Positions 1 through 9,410 are shown, counted from the stretch's first letter. The stretch: DNA of 64,000 bases from Planktothricoides sp. SR001 (GCF_001276715.1 NZ_LIUQ01000021.1:21218-85217); one strand, 5' to 3'. The notes: generated by a model from the sequence alone, not told the origin. A program made the numbers and translations.

Positions 1-126
1 TTCTCTATTCTCTTTTCTCTATTCTCTTTTCTCTCTTCCCCACACACCCCACACTTCGATGGCGGCTTCCCACACACCCCACACCCTACACCGATGGCGG
101 CCCCACACCCCAGGGTCTGGGTCAGC
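1..126. repeat. Low-complexity and short-repeat DNA
   Basis: Bases 1-40 are a pyrimidine-rich tandem of ttctctattctcttt-like units. This is followed by repeated cacaccccaca and gatggcggc words, the same short words found around 32.25-32.52 kb. It lies downstream of the minus-strand glyoxalase II gene. No coding signal is seen. It is probably short tandem repeat DNA of the kind common between cyanobacterial genes. Confidence 0.6.
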
Positions 127-927
127 TTAAAAAATATCTTTGCGACCCCGCAGACGGGCAAAGGTTTGTACTGGGTCTTGGCTGTCTACCGCTGACTGTA
201 ATGCCGGTTGATCCCAGCGCAAGAAAGGATTGGTGCGTTTTTCCAGCCCCAGAATTGATGGGACGGTGGGTTGAGATAGCGATCGCGCGGTTTTCACTTC
301 AGCAAAGCGCTGTTGTAAATCTGGGTTATCCCCATCGACGGTTATGGCAAATTGCAGATTACCGAGGGTGTACTCATGGGCACACCAAACTTGCGTCGAG
401 TCCGGTAAATTGCGTAGTTTGCTCAGGGAGTTGACCATTTGTGCGGGGGTGCCTTCAAATAATCGGCCACAACCTCCAGCAAATAAGGTATCTCCACAGA
501 ATAAATGGCCGGTGTCTTCGACCGCATTGGGCGGAAAATAGTAGGCAATGTGACCGCGAGTATGTCCGGGAACAAAGAACACTTGACCTGTGCGATTCCG
601 CGAAGCGGATCCCTTGCGGGAATCGCCAAATTCCACGGTATCGCCTTCCTCAAGAAAGACTTGCTGACCAGGAATTCGTCCCCGATCCTCTGCCCCCCCG
701 TACACGATCAGATTGGGGAAGCGTTCCATCAGCGATCGGTTGCCCCCCACATGATCGCTATGATGATGGGTGTTAAAAATTGCCACCAACTCAGCCCCTA
801 GTTCTTCAAGCTTTTGTAACACCGGGGGAGCCACCGCCGGATCCACCACAGCCGCAATATTTTTCTGAGCGTCGTATATTAAGAAAATATAATTATCAGA
901 CAGCGCCGGAATTCGATAAATTTGCAT
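127..927 (-). CDS. gloB: Hydroxyacylglutathione hydrolase (glyoxalase II)
   Basis: This cytosolic metallo-beta-lactamase-fold enzyme hydrolyses S-lactoylglutathione to lactate and glutathione, the second step of methylglyoxal detoxification. The metal site is visible: [10 protein letters not shown] at residues 53-62 (H54, H56, D58, H59), GHT with H122, CGDTLF with D146, and CAHEYT near residue 184. At 266 aa it is slightly longer than the usual ~255 aa. The excess is at about residues 101-113 ([13 protein letters not shown]), encoded by a stem-loop repeat at 592-627, just before the conserved VFFVPGHT strand. This looks like an in-frame insertion of a palindromic element. The start ATG at 927 gives the canonical [16 protein letters not shown]-terminus. 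It is a single gene with no operon partner in view. Confidence 0.93.
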   Translation of the reverse strand: MQIYRIPALSDNYIFLIYDAQKNIAAVVDPAVAPPVLQKLEELGAELVAIFNTHHHSDHVGGNRSLMERFPNLIVYGGAEDRGRIPGQQVFLEEGDTVEFGDSRKGSASRNRTGQVFFVPGHTRGHIAYYFPPNAVEDTGHLFCGDTLFAGGCGRLFEGTPAQMVNSLSKLRNLPDSTQVWCAHEYTLGNLQFAITVDGDNPDLQQRFAEVKTARSLSQPTVPSILGLEKRTNPFLRWDQPALQSAVDSQDPVQTFARLRGRKDIF

Positions 928-1064
928 AGAACCATGCCTCCATGAGCGGAAATTTATTCAGTTAAATTTTAATCTGCTTCCGGGGGACAAAGAAAAATCA
1001 ATCCTCAGTAGTACAATAATGAATACTCACTATCCGGTTAAGACCGATCGCTAGATCATTCCCT

Positions 1065-1274
1065 ATGGTTAGACAAAATCCAATTCCCGTCAGTTCAAAC
1101 ATTCATCAACTGATTACACGAATTGTCGAATCCAATGAAATTGGCAGAAGGGAACAGTTACAACTCACCTCTGCTATGCTAAGGGATAAGAATCTTACCG
1201 AGGAAGATCGCCGACAAATCAATCGGATCTTCGATCATATCCAAAGCGGGCGCATCAAAATTATCGATCTTTAG
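1065..1274 (+). CDS. Conserved small protein of unknown function (69 aa)
   Basis: A short, charged, probably all-helical soluble protein with no signal peptide or membrane segment. The middle (residues 20-60, including RREQLQLTSAM and LTEEDRRQINRIFDHIQSG) resembles a small helical cyanobacterial family whose function I do not know. It lies 61 bp upstream of galE on the same strand and could share its transcript. ATG 1065 follows a weak purine stretch. Its reading frame and composition are plausible, but I cannot assign a role. Confidence 0.6.
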   Translation: MVRQNPIPVSSNIHQLITRIVESNEIGRREQLQLTSAMLRDKNLTEEDRRQINRIFDHIQSGRIKIIDL

Positions 1275-1335
1275 TCGCTCTCTAAGAATTGTTTGGTAAA
1301 TATTAAGCCACTGAAACAATATAAGGAATTTGCAA

Positions 1336-2334
1336 GTGAGTAACAAAAAACAAATGATTTTAGTGACTGGGGGCGCTGGATATATTGGCTCCCATGCAGT
1401 TTTAGCCCTGAAACAAGCCGGTTACGATGTGCTGATTCTTGATAATTTGGTCTACGGTCATCAAGAAATTGTTGAGGAAGTTTTACAGGTGCCATTGGTG
1501 GTCGGGGATACCTGCGATCGCCCTTTGTTAGACCGCATTTTTTCTACCCATGATATTGCCGCTGTGATGCACTTTGCCGCCTATGCTTATGTGGGAGAAT
1601 CTGTCACAGAACCAGCCAAATATTATCATAATAATGTGGTGGGTACTCTCACTCTTTTAGAAGCGATGGTGGCGGCAAACGTGAAGAAATTTGTCTTTTC
1701 TTCTACTTGCGCTACTTATGGCATTCCCCACAGAATTCCTCTCACAGAAGACCATCCCCAAAATCCGATTAATCCCTACGGGGCGACTAAATTAATGGTG
1801 GAAAGAATTCTCCAAGACTTTGACCCAGCTTATGATTTCAAATCCGTAAGTTTTCGCTATTTTAATGCGGCTGGGGCTGACCCAAATGGCCAACTGGGAG
1901 AAGATCACAACCCAGAAACTCATCTCATTCCTTTAGTGTTACAAACTGCTTTGGGCAAACGAGACTCTATTGGAATTTTTGGCACGGATTATGAGACTGC
2001 CGATGGCACTTGTATCCGAGATTATATTCATGTGAATGATTTGGCCAGCGCCCATATTTTAGGTTTAGAGTATCTGATCAATGGAGGAAATACAGACTTT
2101 TTTAACTTAGGCAATGGCGGCGGTTTTTCCGTTAGAGAAGTGATTTTACAAGCAGAAAAAATTACGGGTAAAAAGATTAAAGTGGTAGAGAGCGATCGCC
2201 GTCCGGGAGATCCTCCGGTGCTCGTGGGTAGTAGCGAAAAAGCCAAAACAATCTTAGGATGGTCGCCCCAATACTCAGATTTAAAGGATATTATTGCTCA
2301 TGCTTGGCAATGGCATCAAAAACGTCATGGTTAA
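1336..2334 (+). CDS. galE: UDP-glucose 4-epimerase
   Basis: This short-chain dehydrogenase-type enzyme interconverts UDP-glucose and UDP-galactose with bound NAD, supplying UDP-Gal for surface polysaccharides. The N-terminal Rossmann motif is GGAGYIG, followed by DNLVYGH. The catalytic Ser/Thr segment is FSSTCATYG and the YxxxK pair is in YGATKLMVE. FRYFNAAGAD and RDYIHVNDLA are GalE hallmarks. Length (about 332 aa) is normal. Start choice: an AAGGA at 1323-1327 lies 8 nt before GTG 1336, which I prefer; TTG 1330 is too close to it, and ATG 1354 (MILVTGGAG) is also possible. It heads a same-strand run with two glycosyltransferases and an ABC exporter. Confidence 0.93.
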   Translation: MSNKKQMILVTGGAGYIGSHAVLALKQAGYDVLILDNLVYGHQEIVEEVLQVPLVVGDTCDRPLLDRIFSTHDIAAVMHFAAYAYVGESVTEPAKYYHNNVVGTLTLLEAMVAANVKKFVFSSTCATYGIPHRIPLTEDHPQNPINPYGATKLMVERILQDFDPAYDFKSVSFRYFNAAGADPNGQLGEDHNPETHLIPLVLQTALGKRDSIGIFGTDYETADGTCIRDYIHVNDLASAHILGLEYLINGGNTDFFNLGNGGGFSVREVILQAEKITGKKIKVVESDRRPGDPPVLVGSSEKAKTILGWSPQYSDLKDIIAHAWQWHQKRHG

Positions 2335-2368
2335 GTCTAGGCAGCATTAATAGCCAACATTAAAAATC

Positions 2369-3406
2369 ATGGTTCTTCAGTCAGGTGGTAAGATGGCTCC
2401 CCTAGTATCAATCATTATCAATTGTTATAATCAATCTCACTACCTGGAAAGGTCAGTTAAAAGTGTTTTAGCCCAAACTTTTACTGACCTAGAATGCTTG
2501 ATTGTGGATGATGGTTCCACGGATAATACTCGGCAGGTGGCGGAGAATTTAATGGCTCTAGATTCGCGAGTCAGATATTGCTATAAAGAGAATGGTGGTT
2601 TGCCCGCAGCCCGCAATTTTGGGGTAAAAGAAGCGCAAGGAGAATGGATTCAATGTCTGGATGCGGATGATTGGATCCACGAAGATAAAACCCGATTTCA
2701 GTTAGAGCATTTAAAGGGTTGGGAAAATCAAGATATTGTCTTTTATTGTGATTACGAGCGAGTGTTTATTGATGCGGATGAAAAGATTGTGGACAGACAG
2801 CCCAATATTATCGGTGACTTGAACCGAGAGCAATTAATTCAACGGTTATTGATTCCCGATTTTTTGGCAAATTCCCCCCATCCTGCCCTGCAACAATGTA
2901 TGTTGATGAAACGCAGTATTTTCCAAAAATGTCAGTTTCCCGCAGAGATGAAAGCCCTGGGAGATAGATACTTTGGGGTGGATATTCTGGTGAACGGTGT
3001 CACTTTTGTTTATACCCCGATGGTGGGGGCATTCTATACAAAACACCAGGGAAATCGCACGAACAGTTGGAACTATATGCAGAATTATTATCTGTTATTT
3101 TATGAAAAGGTTTATCGAGAACAGCCAAGTTTACGGAAACTTTGTAATATTGGCTTAGAGTTTCTGGTGAATGAGGCGATTCGGGATAAAAAATCAGCAA
3201 CTTTTGACCGTTTAGTCAATATCCTCGAAGTCCCGATCGCGCTCAAAATCTGGAATATGCGCTGGCAAATTTCCGGGTCTACTGGACTTAGGTTGGCTTA
3301 TGGGGTGCGATCGCTCATTCCCAGCTTTTTATTATATGAAAAATACCAAGGACCGCGCTCGAAGAAAGTGATTAATTTTATAGCCAAGCTAGGGTTAAAA
3401 AAATAA
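2369..3406 (+). CDS. Family 2 glycosyltransferase
   Basis: A GT-A fold inverting glycosyltransferase, expected to transfer a sugar from a nucleotide-sugar donor in the cytoplasm. The N-terminal SIIINCYNQSHYLERSVKSV is the classical GT2 opening. DDGSTDN (nucleotide binding) and CLDADDW (the DxD-type metal site) follow within the first ~110 residues. The C-terminal ~200 residues are not recognisable as a further domain. It starts 34 bp after galE; the start may be ATG 2369 or ATG 2393 (MAPLVSIII), the latter preceded by AGGTGG. The acceptor is unknown. Context with galE, a GT4 enzyme and an exporter suggests exopolysaccharide or another surface glycan. Confidence 0.88.
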   Translation: MVLQSGGKMAPLVSIIINCYNQSHYLERSVKSVLAQTFTDLECLIVDDGSTDNTRQVAENLMALDSRVRYCYKENGGLPAARNFGVKEAQGEWIQCLDADDWIHEDKTRFQLEHLKGWENQDIVFYCDYERVFIDADEKIVDRQPNIIGDLNREQLIQRLLIPDFLANSPHPALQQCMLMKRSIFQKCQFPAEMKALGDRYFGVDILVNGVTFVYTPMVGAFYTKHQGNRTNSWNYMQNYYLLFYEKVYREQPSLRKLCNIGLEFLVNEAIRDKKSATFDRLVNILEVPIALKIWNMRWQISGSTGLRLAYGVRSLIPSFLLYEKYQGPRSKKVINFIAKLGLKK

Positions 3407-3496
3407 TCCAATCAAAAATAAAAAATTATTATGATAAAAGCATTTGAGCATACAGTCAATCTCAAGCAAATATAAGCTAAGGAGTTATTTGAAATC

Positions 3497-4654
3497 TTGG
3501 TGAAAGTATCTTTAGTCGTCAGTGATTTATCCGGGGGAGGAGCAATTCGGGCGTTTCTCCTGGGGCAAGTGCTAAAACAACTGAACTATCAAGTCCAAGT
3601 GATTGGCTTTCAATTTGGTAAAGAAATTTACGCGATTCCGCCCCAGGGTTTCTCCGTGGATGAGGTAGCGGGAGAAAATTATCCCGGTTTCCTGAAAGCT
3701 GCCCAAAAGCTGCTGCAAAAAATTGATGGAGATATTATTTATGCGGTCAAACCCAAGCCCACTAGCTTTGGCGTATCCCTGCTGAAGAAACTGCAAACCC
3801 GTCGTCCTTTATTGTTAGATATGGATGACTGGGAATTGAGTTGGTATGGGGGGGATGATTGGCAATATCGCCCCGGTTCTCTGAAGCAATTTTATCGCGA
3901 TATTTTTAAAGAAAATGGCCAATTGCGATCGCCCGATCATCCCTTGTATGTGAAGTGGATCGAAAACTGGGTTCACCTCGCTGATGCCATCACCATTGAT
4001 ACGCAGTTTTTACAAGACCGCTTTGGCGGAATTTATATTCCCAATGGCAAAGACACAGATATGTTTGACCCGGAAAAGTACCACCCCGCCGCGAGTCGAG
4101 AAAAATATGGACTTTCTGGTTATCGAATTTTGATGTTTCCCGGCGCCCCGCGACCCCACAAAGGAGTAGAAGATGTTTTAATGGCTTTAGATCGATTAAA
4201 TCAGCCGGATTTCCGGTTAGCCATTGTCGGCGGCAGCCCTTATGATGACTATGACGATCGCCTCATGGAAAAATGGGGACGTTGGATTGTCAAAATTCCC
4301 AAGAGTCCAGTGGAGAAGATGCCGGAAATTTTGGCCGCTGCTCATCTGGTGGTGGTGCCTCAACGAGATACCTTGACCGCCAGAGCCCAGTTTCCCCTAA
4401 AGTTAACCGATGGCATGGCGATGGCCAAACCTGTTTTATCGACAAAAGTTGGGGATATTCCCGAAATATTAGGGGACACTGGGTATTTGGTTGAACCCAA
4501 TTCCCCGGAACAAATTGCCCGGGCAATTGCCAATATTTTCCAAGACTTTGAGTTGGCTAATCAAAAAGGTATGAATGCTCGGAAAAAATGCGTTCAATTT
4601 TATAGTTTAGACGCAATGGCGGCATCTTTAGAATTGTTAATCTCTGGTTTATAA
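3497..4654 (+). CDS. Family 4 (GT-B) glycosyltransferase
   Basis: A retaining GT-B glycosyltransferase of 385 aa. The N-terminal domain has SLVVSDLSGGGAIRAFLLGQ, a typical glycine-rich acceptor-side loop. The C-terminal Glycos_transf_1 domain (about residues 210-365) has GAPRPHKGVEDVLMAL, the VVPQR segment with LKLTDGMAMAKPVLSTKVGDIPEI, and the donor-binding E-loop region. TTG 3497 (or the adjacent GTG 3500) is taken as start because AAGGAG lies at 3479-3484 and no ATG fits. It lies 90 bp after the GT2 gene. Donor and acceptor cannot be read from sequence. Confidence 0.87.
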   Translation: MVKVSLVVSDLSGGGAIRAFLLGQVLKQLNYQVQVIGFQFGKEIYAIPPQGFSVDEVAGENYPGFLKAAQKLLQKIDGDIIYAVKPKPTSFGVSLLKKLQTRRPLLLDMDDWELSWYGGDDWQYRPGSLKQFYRDIFKENGQLRSPDHPLYVKWIENWVHLADAITIDTQFLQDRFGGIYIPNGKDTDMFDPEKYHPAASREKYGLSGYRILMFPGAPRPHKGVEDVLMALDRLNQPDFRLAIVGGSPYDDYDDRLMEKWGRWIVKIPKSPVEKMPEILAAAHLVVVPQRDTLTARAQFPLKLTDGMAMAKPVLSTKVGDIPEILGDTGYLVEPNSPEQIARAIANIFQDFELANQKGMNARKKCVQFYSLDAMAASLELLISGL

Positions 4655-4923
4655 TCTGAATTAATTGAGCCAATAGAGCCAGCGATTCCCTTGTCCTCCG
4701 CAAGCGGATCGCATCGAACTGGCAAAACCATTACTGATATTTCCCTGAAGATTTTTTTGCTGAAAACTTCCTAGAGTAGATTTAAGCAGCCTCTCTGAGA
4801 ATTTGTAGAGTTGAGGCGATCGAGTGACGAAGTTCGGTAATTTTGCTAAGGTTATTGGTGAATATCCATATTTCACCGCTCATTGGGGATTGATTAACCC
4901 ATCGAAACCCTCCGCAGGCAATA
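4655..4923 (+). other. Intergenic leader before the ABC transporter gene
   Basis: A 269-bp gap inside the glycan gene run. It contains a short palindromic word TCCGCAAGCGGA near 4697 that resembles the core of the small dyad repeats seen elsewhere in the window. No convincing ORF is present on either strand. It may hold a separate promoter for the transporter and cyclase genes. Confidence 0.4.
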
Positions 4924-6945
4924 ATGACTCCATATAAATTTCTCCTAAAATTTGCTCGCAGACAGCCGGTCTGGATTCTCATCACGATTATCCTAGGTTG
5001 GACCGGTGCTTTGTTCAATGGGGTGAGTACAACTCTGATTGTACCATTGTTACTGGGATTTTTAGGACAAGAACTGAAATTTGAACAAGCTCCCCCTTTT
5101 CTGCGCTACACTCTATCCCTATTCGATAACCTCCCGGCTAAGTATCGCCTCCTATATATGATGGGCATCATTCTGCTAGGTATTTTGTTAAAGAATGGTG
5201 CGATCTATGCCAGCACTGTGGCTTCTGCTTATGTGTCCAAACAATTGGTGAGAGATATTCGCCTTGCGGCGATCAAGTTACTATTAGATGTAGACCTGGA
5301 TTTTTACTCTAAAACTAAAATTGGCGATGTGATCAATTCCATTGGCCAAGAAGTGAGCCGTGCAGCGGGTGCCATTCGCTTGGGAATTCAAATGGTGGTT
5401 CATGGCATTACTATTTTAGTATTTATTGCTATTCTGATCTCGATTTCCTGGCAGCTAACATTAGTCGCTCCATTTATTTTAGTTTGGGTGCCTGTTTTGT
5501 CTCAGTTTGTGATTAATAGATCGCAAAAATATGGAGATTTTTTGTCCCAATCATCGAGAGCATTTTCGGGGAAATTTATAGAAATATTAAATGGAATTCG
5601 TCTGGTGAAATCAACTAGCAGTGAAGCTAGAGAATATGACATTATTGTGCAAAGAATTCTGGATCGGGAAGAAGCTGAATTAAAATCCGAGATGAACTAT
5701 GCCCTAACTGCCCCAATTAATGAAATTAGCGCAGTGAGTGCCTTGTTAGCCATGATTGCGATCGGTAGGGTTCTGTTTGCCAATCAGATCGATTCATTGT
5801 CTGCGGTTCTCTTAACTTATTTATTTGTGCTGAATCGGATGATGGTGGTGGTGGGACAATTAAATAGTACCCGTAGCCGATTTGCTAATGCGGTCCCTGG
5901 GGCTGTGATTGTGAGTGAATTTTTGCGCCTTGATGATAAGCCGATCATGCAAAATGGTTATATTCCCTACCAGGGAATTCAAAAAGAAATTCGGTTTGAG
6001 GGCGTCTCTTTTTCTTATCCGAGTAGTTCAGAATTGGTGTTAGATGAGATTAATTTAACGATTCCTCGAGGCACGACTTTGGCTTTAGTGGGGGGATCGG
6101 GGGCAGGAAAATCGACTTTGGCGGATTTAGTGCCCAGATTTTACGATCCAACCGCTGGAAAAATTACCATTGATGGAATTGATTTAAGAGATTATGACTT
6201 TACCACCCTGCGAAAAGCAATGGGGATTGTGAGTCAGGAAACTTTTTTGTTTAATGATTCGGTGCGAAATAATATTAGTTATCCCCGTCCTGATGCCAGT
6301 GAAGCGGAAATTATTCAAGCGGCAAAGCAGGCGAATGCTTATGATTTTATTGTGCAGTTGCCCCAGGGGTTTGATACGGAAATTGGCGATCGCGGGGTGA
6401 TGCTTTCCGGGGGACAACGACAACGCATTGCGATCGCCCGTGCCCTGTTGAGTAATCCGGATATTTTGGTCTTAGATGAAGCCACCAGCGCCCTGGATAC
6501 GGTTTCCGAACATTTAGTCCAACAAGCGATCGAACGGTTAAGCAGCGATCGCACCAGCATCGTCATTGCCCACCGACTCTCCACCGTCCAAAAAGCCGAT
6601 CAAATCGTCGTCCTGGAAAAAGGAAAAATCATCGAAATCGGCACTCATATAGAACTCTTAAAGAAAGGTGGTCGCTATACTCACTTATACTCCCTGCAAT
6701 TTTCCAAAGACTCACAAGAACTGTTGCTAAAACGAGCTCGCAATGAAACTTTAATGAATTCTTCTTATGAAATCCGCACCCGTTTAAACCCGATGATTGG
6801 ATTTCTCCGGTTACTGGTGGACAATGCTGCTGATTCAGCGGAAGAACGGCGGGAATTAACCCAAGAAGCTTATGAATCAGCCATGCGTCTGCTTGGCACT
6901 TTAGAATATCTCGAAAGTAGTGCCAAAGAATCGATTGATCCTTAA
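4924..6945 (+). CDS. ABC exporter (fused TMD-NBD) with C-terminal HisKA-like tail
   Basis: A half-transporter of the MsbA/HlyB/HepA type: about six membrane helices in residues 1-320, then one nucleotide-binding domain. Walker A GGSGAGKST starts near residue 389, the Q-loop is in VSQETFLFND, the signature LSGGQRQRIA is near 497, and Walker B with D-loop ILVLDEATSALD is near 513; the switch is IAHRLS. It probably flips or exports a lipid-linked glycan, given the upstream galE and two glycosyltransferases. Unusually, about 70 extra residues follow the NBD. NSSYEIRTRLNPMIGFLRLL aligns with the HisKA H-box, with Tyr615 in place of the phospho-acceptor His and Arg in place of the usual Pro. ATG 4924 has only a weak AGG 4 nt upstream. 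Confidence 0.9.
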   Translation: MTPYKFLLKFARRQPVWILITIILGWTGALFNGVSTTLIVPLLLGFLGQELKFEQAPPFLRYTLSLFDNLPAKYRLLYMMGIILLGILLKNGAIYASTVASAYVSKQLVRDIRLAAIKLLLDVDLDFYSKTKIGDVINSIGQEVSRAAGAIRLGIQMVVHGITILVFIAILISISWQLTLVAPFILVWVPVLSQFVINRSQKYGDFLSQSSRAFSGKFIEILNGIRLVKSTSSEAREYDIIVQRILDREEAELKSEMNYALTAPINEISAVSALLAMIAIGRVLFANQIDSLSAVLLTYLFVLNRMMVVVGQLNSTRSRFANAVPGAVIVSEFLRLDDKPIMQNGYIPYQGIQKEIRFEGVSFSYPSSSELVLDEINLTIPRGTTLALVGGSGAGKSTLADLVPRFYDPTAGKITIDGIDLRDYDFTTLRKAMGIVSQETFLFNDSVRNNISYPRPDASEAEIIQAAKQANAYDFIVQLPQGFDTEIGDRGVMLSGGQRQRIAIARALLSNPDILVLDEATSALDTVSEHLVQQAIERLSSDRTSIVIAHRLSTVQKADQIVVLEKGKIIEIGTHIELLKKGGRYTHLYSLQFSKDSQELLLKRARNETLMNSSYEIRTRLNPMIGFLRLLVDNAADSAEERRELTQEAYESAMRLLGTLEYLESSAKESIDP

Positions 6946-6983
6946 TAAATTAGATATAAATTAGATGTTTATCTCCCAAATTT

Positions 6984-8999
6984 ATGACCCTACCCAAATC
7001 AGCCAGCATGGGCAAATTTTTCCTCCGCACCACTCTTGTTGTCCCGTTTCTGATTCAAATTATCGCCACGGTTGGCTTAGTGGGGTATCTTTCTTTCCGC
7101 AATGGTCAACGGGTTGTCACCGACTTAGTGGGTCAGCTACAAGGGGAAATTAGTTCTCGAGTTAGAGAACGGGTTCAAGTCTATCTGGCTACACCACCCC
7201 TGGTGAATCAAATCAATGAAGATGCGGCGCGGTTAGGGTTGCTAGATTTTTATGACTTAGCCATCGATAGAGACTATTTGCGGCGTTATTTTTGGAACCA
7301 GGTGCAGCGTTTTCCAACCATTGGTCATGCGGGAATAGGGAACGAGGATGGACAATATTTACGCATGGGCTGGGTCAACCGTTCGGTGGGGGACGAACAA
7401 CCGCAACTGGCCGAACAATTAGAATGGGGAACCGGCGATTTAATTTATTACCTACTTGACCAGAATGGTAATCCCACTGAGGTGGCTAAAAAGACTCCGA
7501 ATTATGATGTCCGTAAGCGTCCCCTTTATGAGACGGTGCTGAAAAATAATCGAGCCGCTTGGAGTGAAGTTTATATTAATTTTGGCTATGGTTCACTACA
7601 AATTAATGCCAGTTCTCCCTACTACGATGAGCCGGGAAAGTTGCTGGGGATTTTCACTTGTCAGATGGGACTCGATCAAATTCAGGGTTTTTTGCAGACG
7701 TTGCAGGTGGGGCGGTCTGGTCAGGTGTTTATAATTGAACCTTCGGGAGAACTTATTGCTAGTTCTTTGAAAGACCAACCCCTAACCGTGGGCAAAGATA
7801 GTTCCCAAAGGCGTCTGACCGCCCAAGAAAGTAGCGATCCCATTATGCGTGCGAGTATCGATTTTCTCCGCCGCAAAATTCAGGATTTGCCCACGCTTCA
7901 AGAGGCAACGCAATTAGATTTTCAACTGGATAATCAACGCTATTTTCTCAAACTTTCCCCTCTAAGAGATAAATATGGGTTGAATTGGTTGATTGTGGTG
8001 GTTGTCCCGGAAGCGGACTTTATGGATCAAATCAATGAGAATACTCGCAATACATTCGTGTTGTGTTTGCTGGCATTGGCGATCGCGATCGCCTTTGGGA
8101 TGTTGACCGTGAGTTGGATTACCAATCCCATCCAACAAATTACCAAAGCCTCAAAAGCGATGGCTGATGGTGATTTGAATCAATATATTCAACATAGTCC
8201 CATTATTGAAGTGGATCGATTGAGCAGTTCTTTTAATTGGATGACCGCACAACTAAAAGATTCCGTAGAAGCTTTACGTTTGGCAAATGAAGAATTAGAA
8301 AACCGGGTGGAACAACGCACGCGGCAATTGAGTCAAGAAAAAGAGCGATCGGAACAACTGTTACTGAATATTTTGCCGGTGGAAATTGCCGATCGCTTAA
8401 AAAGAGATGAATCCCCCACGGAACATTTTGAAGAAGTGACCATTCTGTTTGCGGATATTGTCGGATTTACCAGTCTTTCGGCGGAGATGGAACCGATGCA
8501 ATTAGTGGCCGGACTAAATCAAATTTTCTCCGCCTTTGATGGGTTGACGGAAAAGCATGGCCTAGAAAAAATCAAAACCATTGGCGATGCTTATATGGTG
8601 GTCGGGGGATTACCGATTCCCCGTGGAGATCATGCGATCGCGATCGCGGAAATGGCCTTAGAAATGCAAGCTTACATGGCCAATATGCCCAGGGATTTAG
8701 GTCATGCCCTACAAATCCGCATTGGCATTAATACTGGCCCGGTAATTGCCGGAGTCATTGGCATCAAGAAATTTATTTATGACCTGTGGGGCGATGCGGT
8801 GAATGTCGCTTCCCGCATGGAATCTCACGGCAAACCGGGCTATATTCAGGTGACAGAAACAACATATAACCATTTAAAAGAGCAATATATCTTAGAACCC
8901 AGGGGAGCGATTTCGGTCAAGGGTCGGGGAGAGATGATCGCTTATTGGCTGGTGGGCAAAAAATCTTTGGCCTTGGCTAACCCTTCAATGCTTCAATAA
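6984..8999 (+). CDS. Membrane class III adenylyl cyclase (Cache-HAMP-cyclase)
   Basis: Predicted to sense an extracellular cue and make cAMP. Layout: membrane helix at about residues 18-40, a large extracytoplasmic dCache-like domain to ~345, a second helix around 356-378, HAMP (TNPIQQITKASKAMADGDLN), a short coiled coil, then the cyclase domain (~475-660). Metal-binding Asp491 (LFADIVGFTSL) and Asp535 (KTIGDAYM) are present. Base-selecting Lys529 and Asp600 (YDLWGD) match adenylyl rather than guanylyl cyclases, and the VNVASRM transition-state segment is intact. It starts 38 bp after the exporter gene, so the two may be cotranscribed. Its 3' end overlaps mutT on the other strand by 23 bp. 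Confidence 0.92.
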   Translation: MTLPKSASMGKFFLRTTLVVPFLIQIIATVGLVGYLSFRNGQRVVTDLVGQLQGEISSRVRERVQVYLATPPLVNQINEDAARLGLLDFYDLAIDRDYLRRYFWNQVQRFPTIGHAGIGNEDGQYLRMGWVNRSVGDEQPQLAEQLEWGTGDLIYYLLDQNGNPTEVAKKTPNYDVRKRPLYETVLKNNRAAWSEVYINFGYGSLQINASSPYYDEPGKLLGIFTCQMGLDQIQGFLQTLQVGRSGQVFIIEPSGELIASSLKDQPLTVGKDSSQRRLTAQESSDPIMRASIDFLRRKIQDLPTLQEATQLDFQLDNQRYFLKLSPLRDKYGLNWLIVVVVPEADFMDQINENTRNTFVLCLLALAIAIAFGMLTVSWITNPIQQITKASKAMADGDLNQYIQHSPIIEVDRLSSSFNWMTAQLKDSVEALRLANEELENRVEQRTRQLSQEKERSEQLLLNILPVEIADRLKRDESPTEHFEEVTILFADIVGFTSLSAEMEPMQLVAGLNQIFSAFDGLTEKHGLEKIKTIGDAYMVVGGLPIPRGDHAIAIAEMALEMQAYMANMPRDLGHALQIRIGINTGPVIAGVIGIKKFIYDLWGDAVNVASRMESHGKPGYIQVTETTYNHLKEQYILEPRGAISVKGRGEMIAYWLVGKKSLALANPSMLQ

Positions 9000-9384
9000 T
9001 CTTCACATTTGCTTGAGGAAAGGTAAATTGCTCCAACTGATCCAAGTTGACCCAACGGACTTCATCACATTCTAACGGTTGCGGTTCCCCCGCCAAGTGA
9101 CGGCAATGATGCACCATCAGGGAAACTCGAAAATGAGAATAGGTGTGCTCTACGGTAATCAGGTGCGCTTGGACGGCGATTTCTATGCCTAATTCTTCCC
9201 TAATTTCTCGCTGAATACAAGCTTCTACGGTTTCTCCCGGTTCAATTTTGCCGCCGGGAAATTCCCATAAACCACCGTGAAGTCCATGGGCTTTGCGGCG
9301 GTCAATTAAAATTTGTCCGCGATCGTTCCAAATCACGGCAACGCCAATGCATTTATGGGGAATCGGTGTCAGGGTTTCACTCAT
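8977..9384 (-). CDS. mutT: 8-oxo-dGTP diphosphatase (Nudix)
   Basis: A MutT-type Nudix hydrolase that removes oxidised nucleotides such as 8-oxo-dGTP from the pool. The Nudix box is complete: G-KIEPG-E followed seven residues later by REIREELGI. The first domain strand CIGVAVIWNDRGQILIDRR and the LWEFPGGK segment are typical, as is the 135-aa length. The end overlaps the end of the cyclase gene (convergent, 23 bp), so the two messages share complementary 3' ends. Confidence 0.92.
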   Translation of the reverse strand: MSETLTPIPHKCIGVAVIWNDRGQILIDRRKAHGLHGGLWEFPGGKIEPGETVEACIQREIREELGIEIAVQAHLITVEHTYSHFRVSLMVHHCRHLAGEPQPLECDEVRWVNLDQLEQFTFPQANVKIIEALKG

Positions 9385-9410
9385 AAGTATTTTTGGTTGT
9401 TGCTTGAGTT

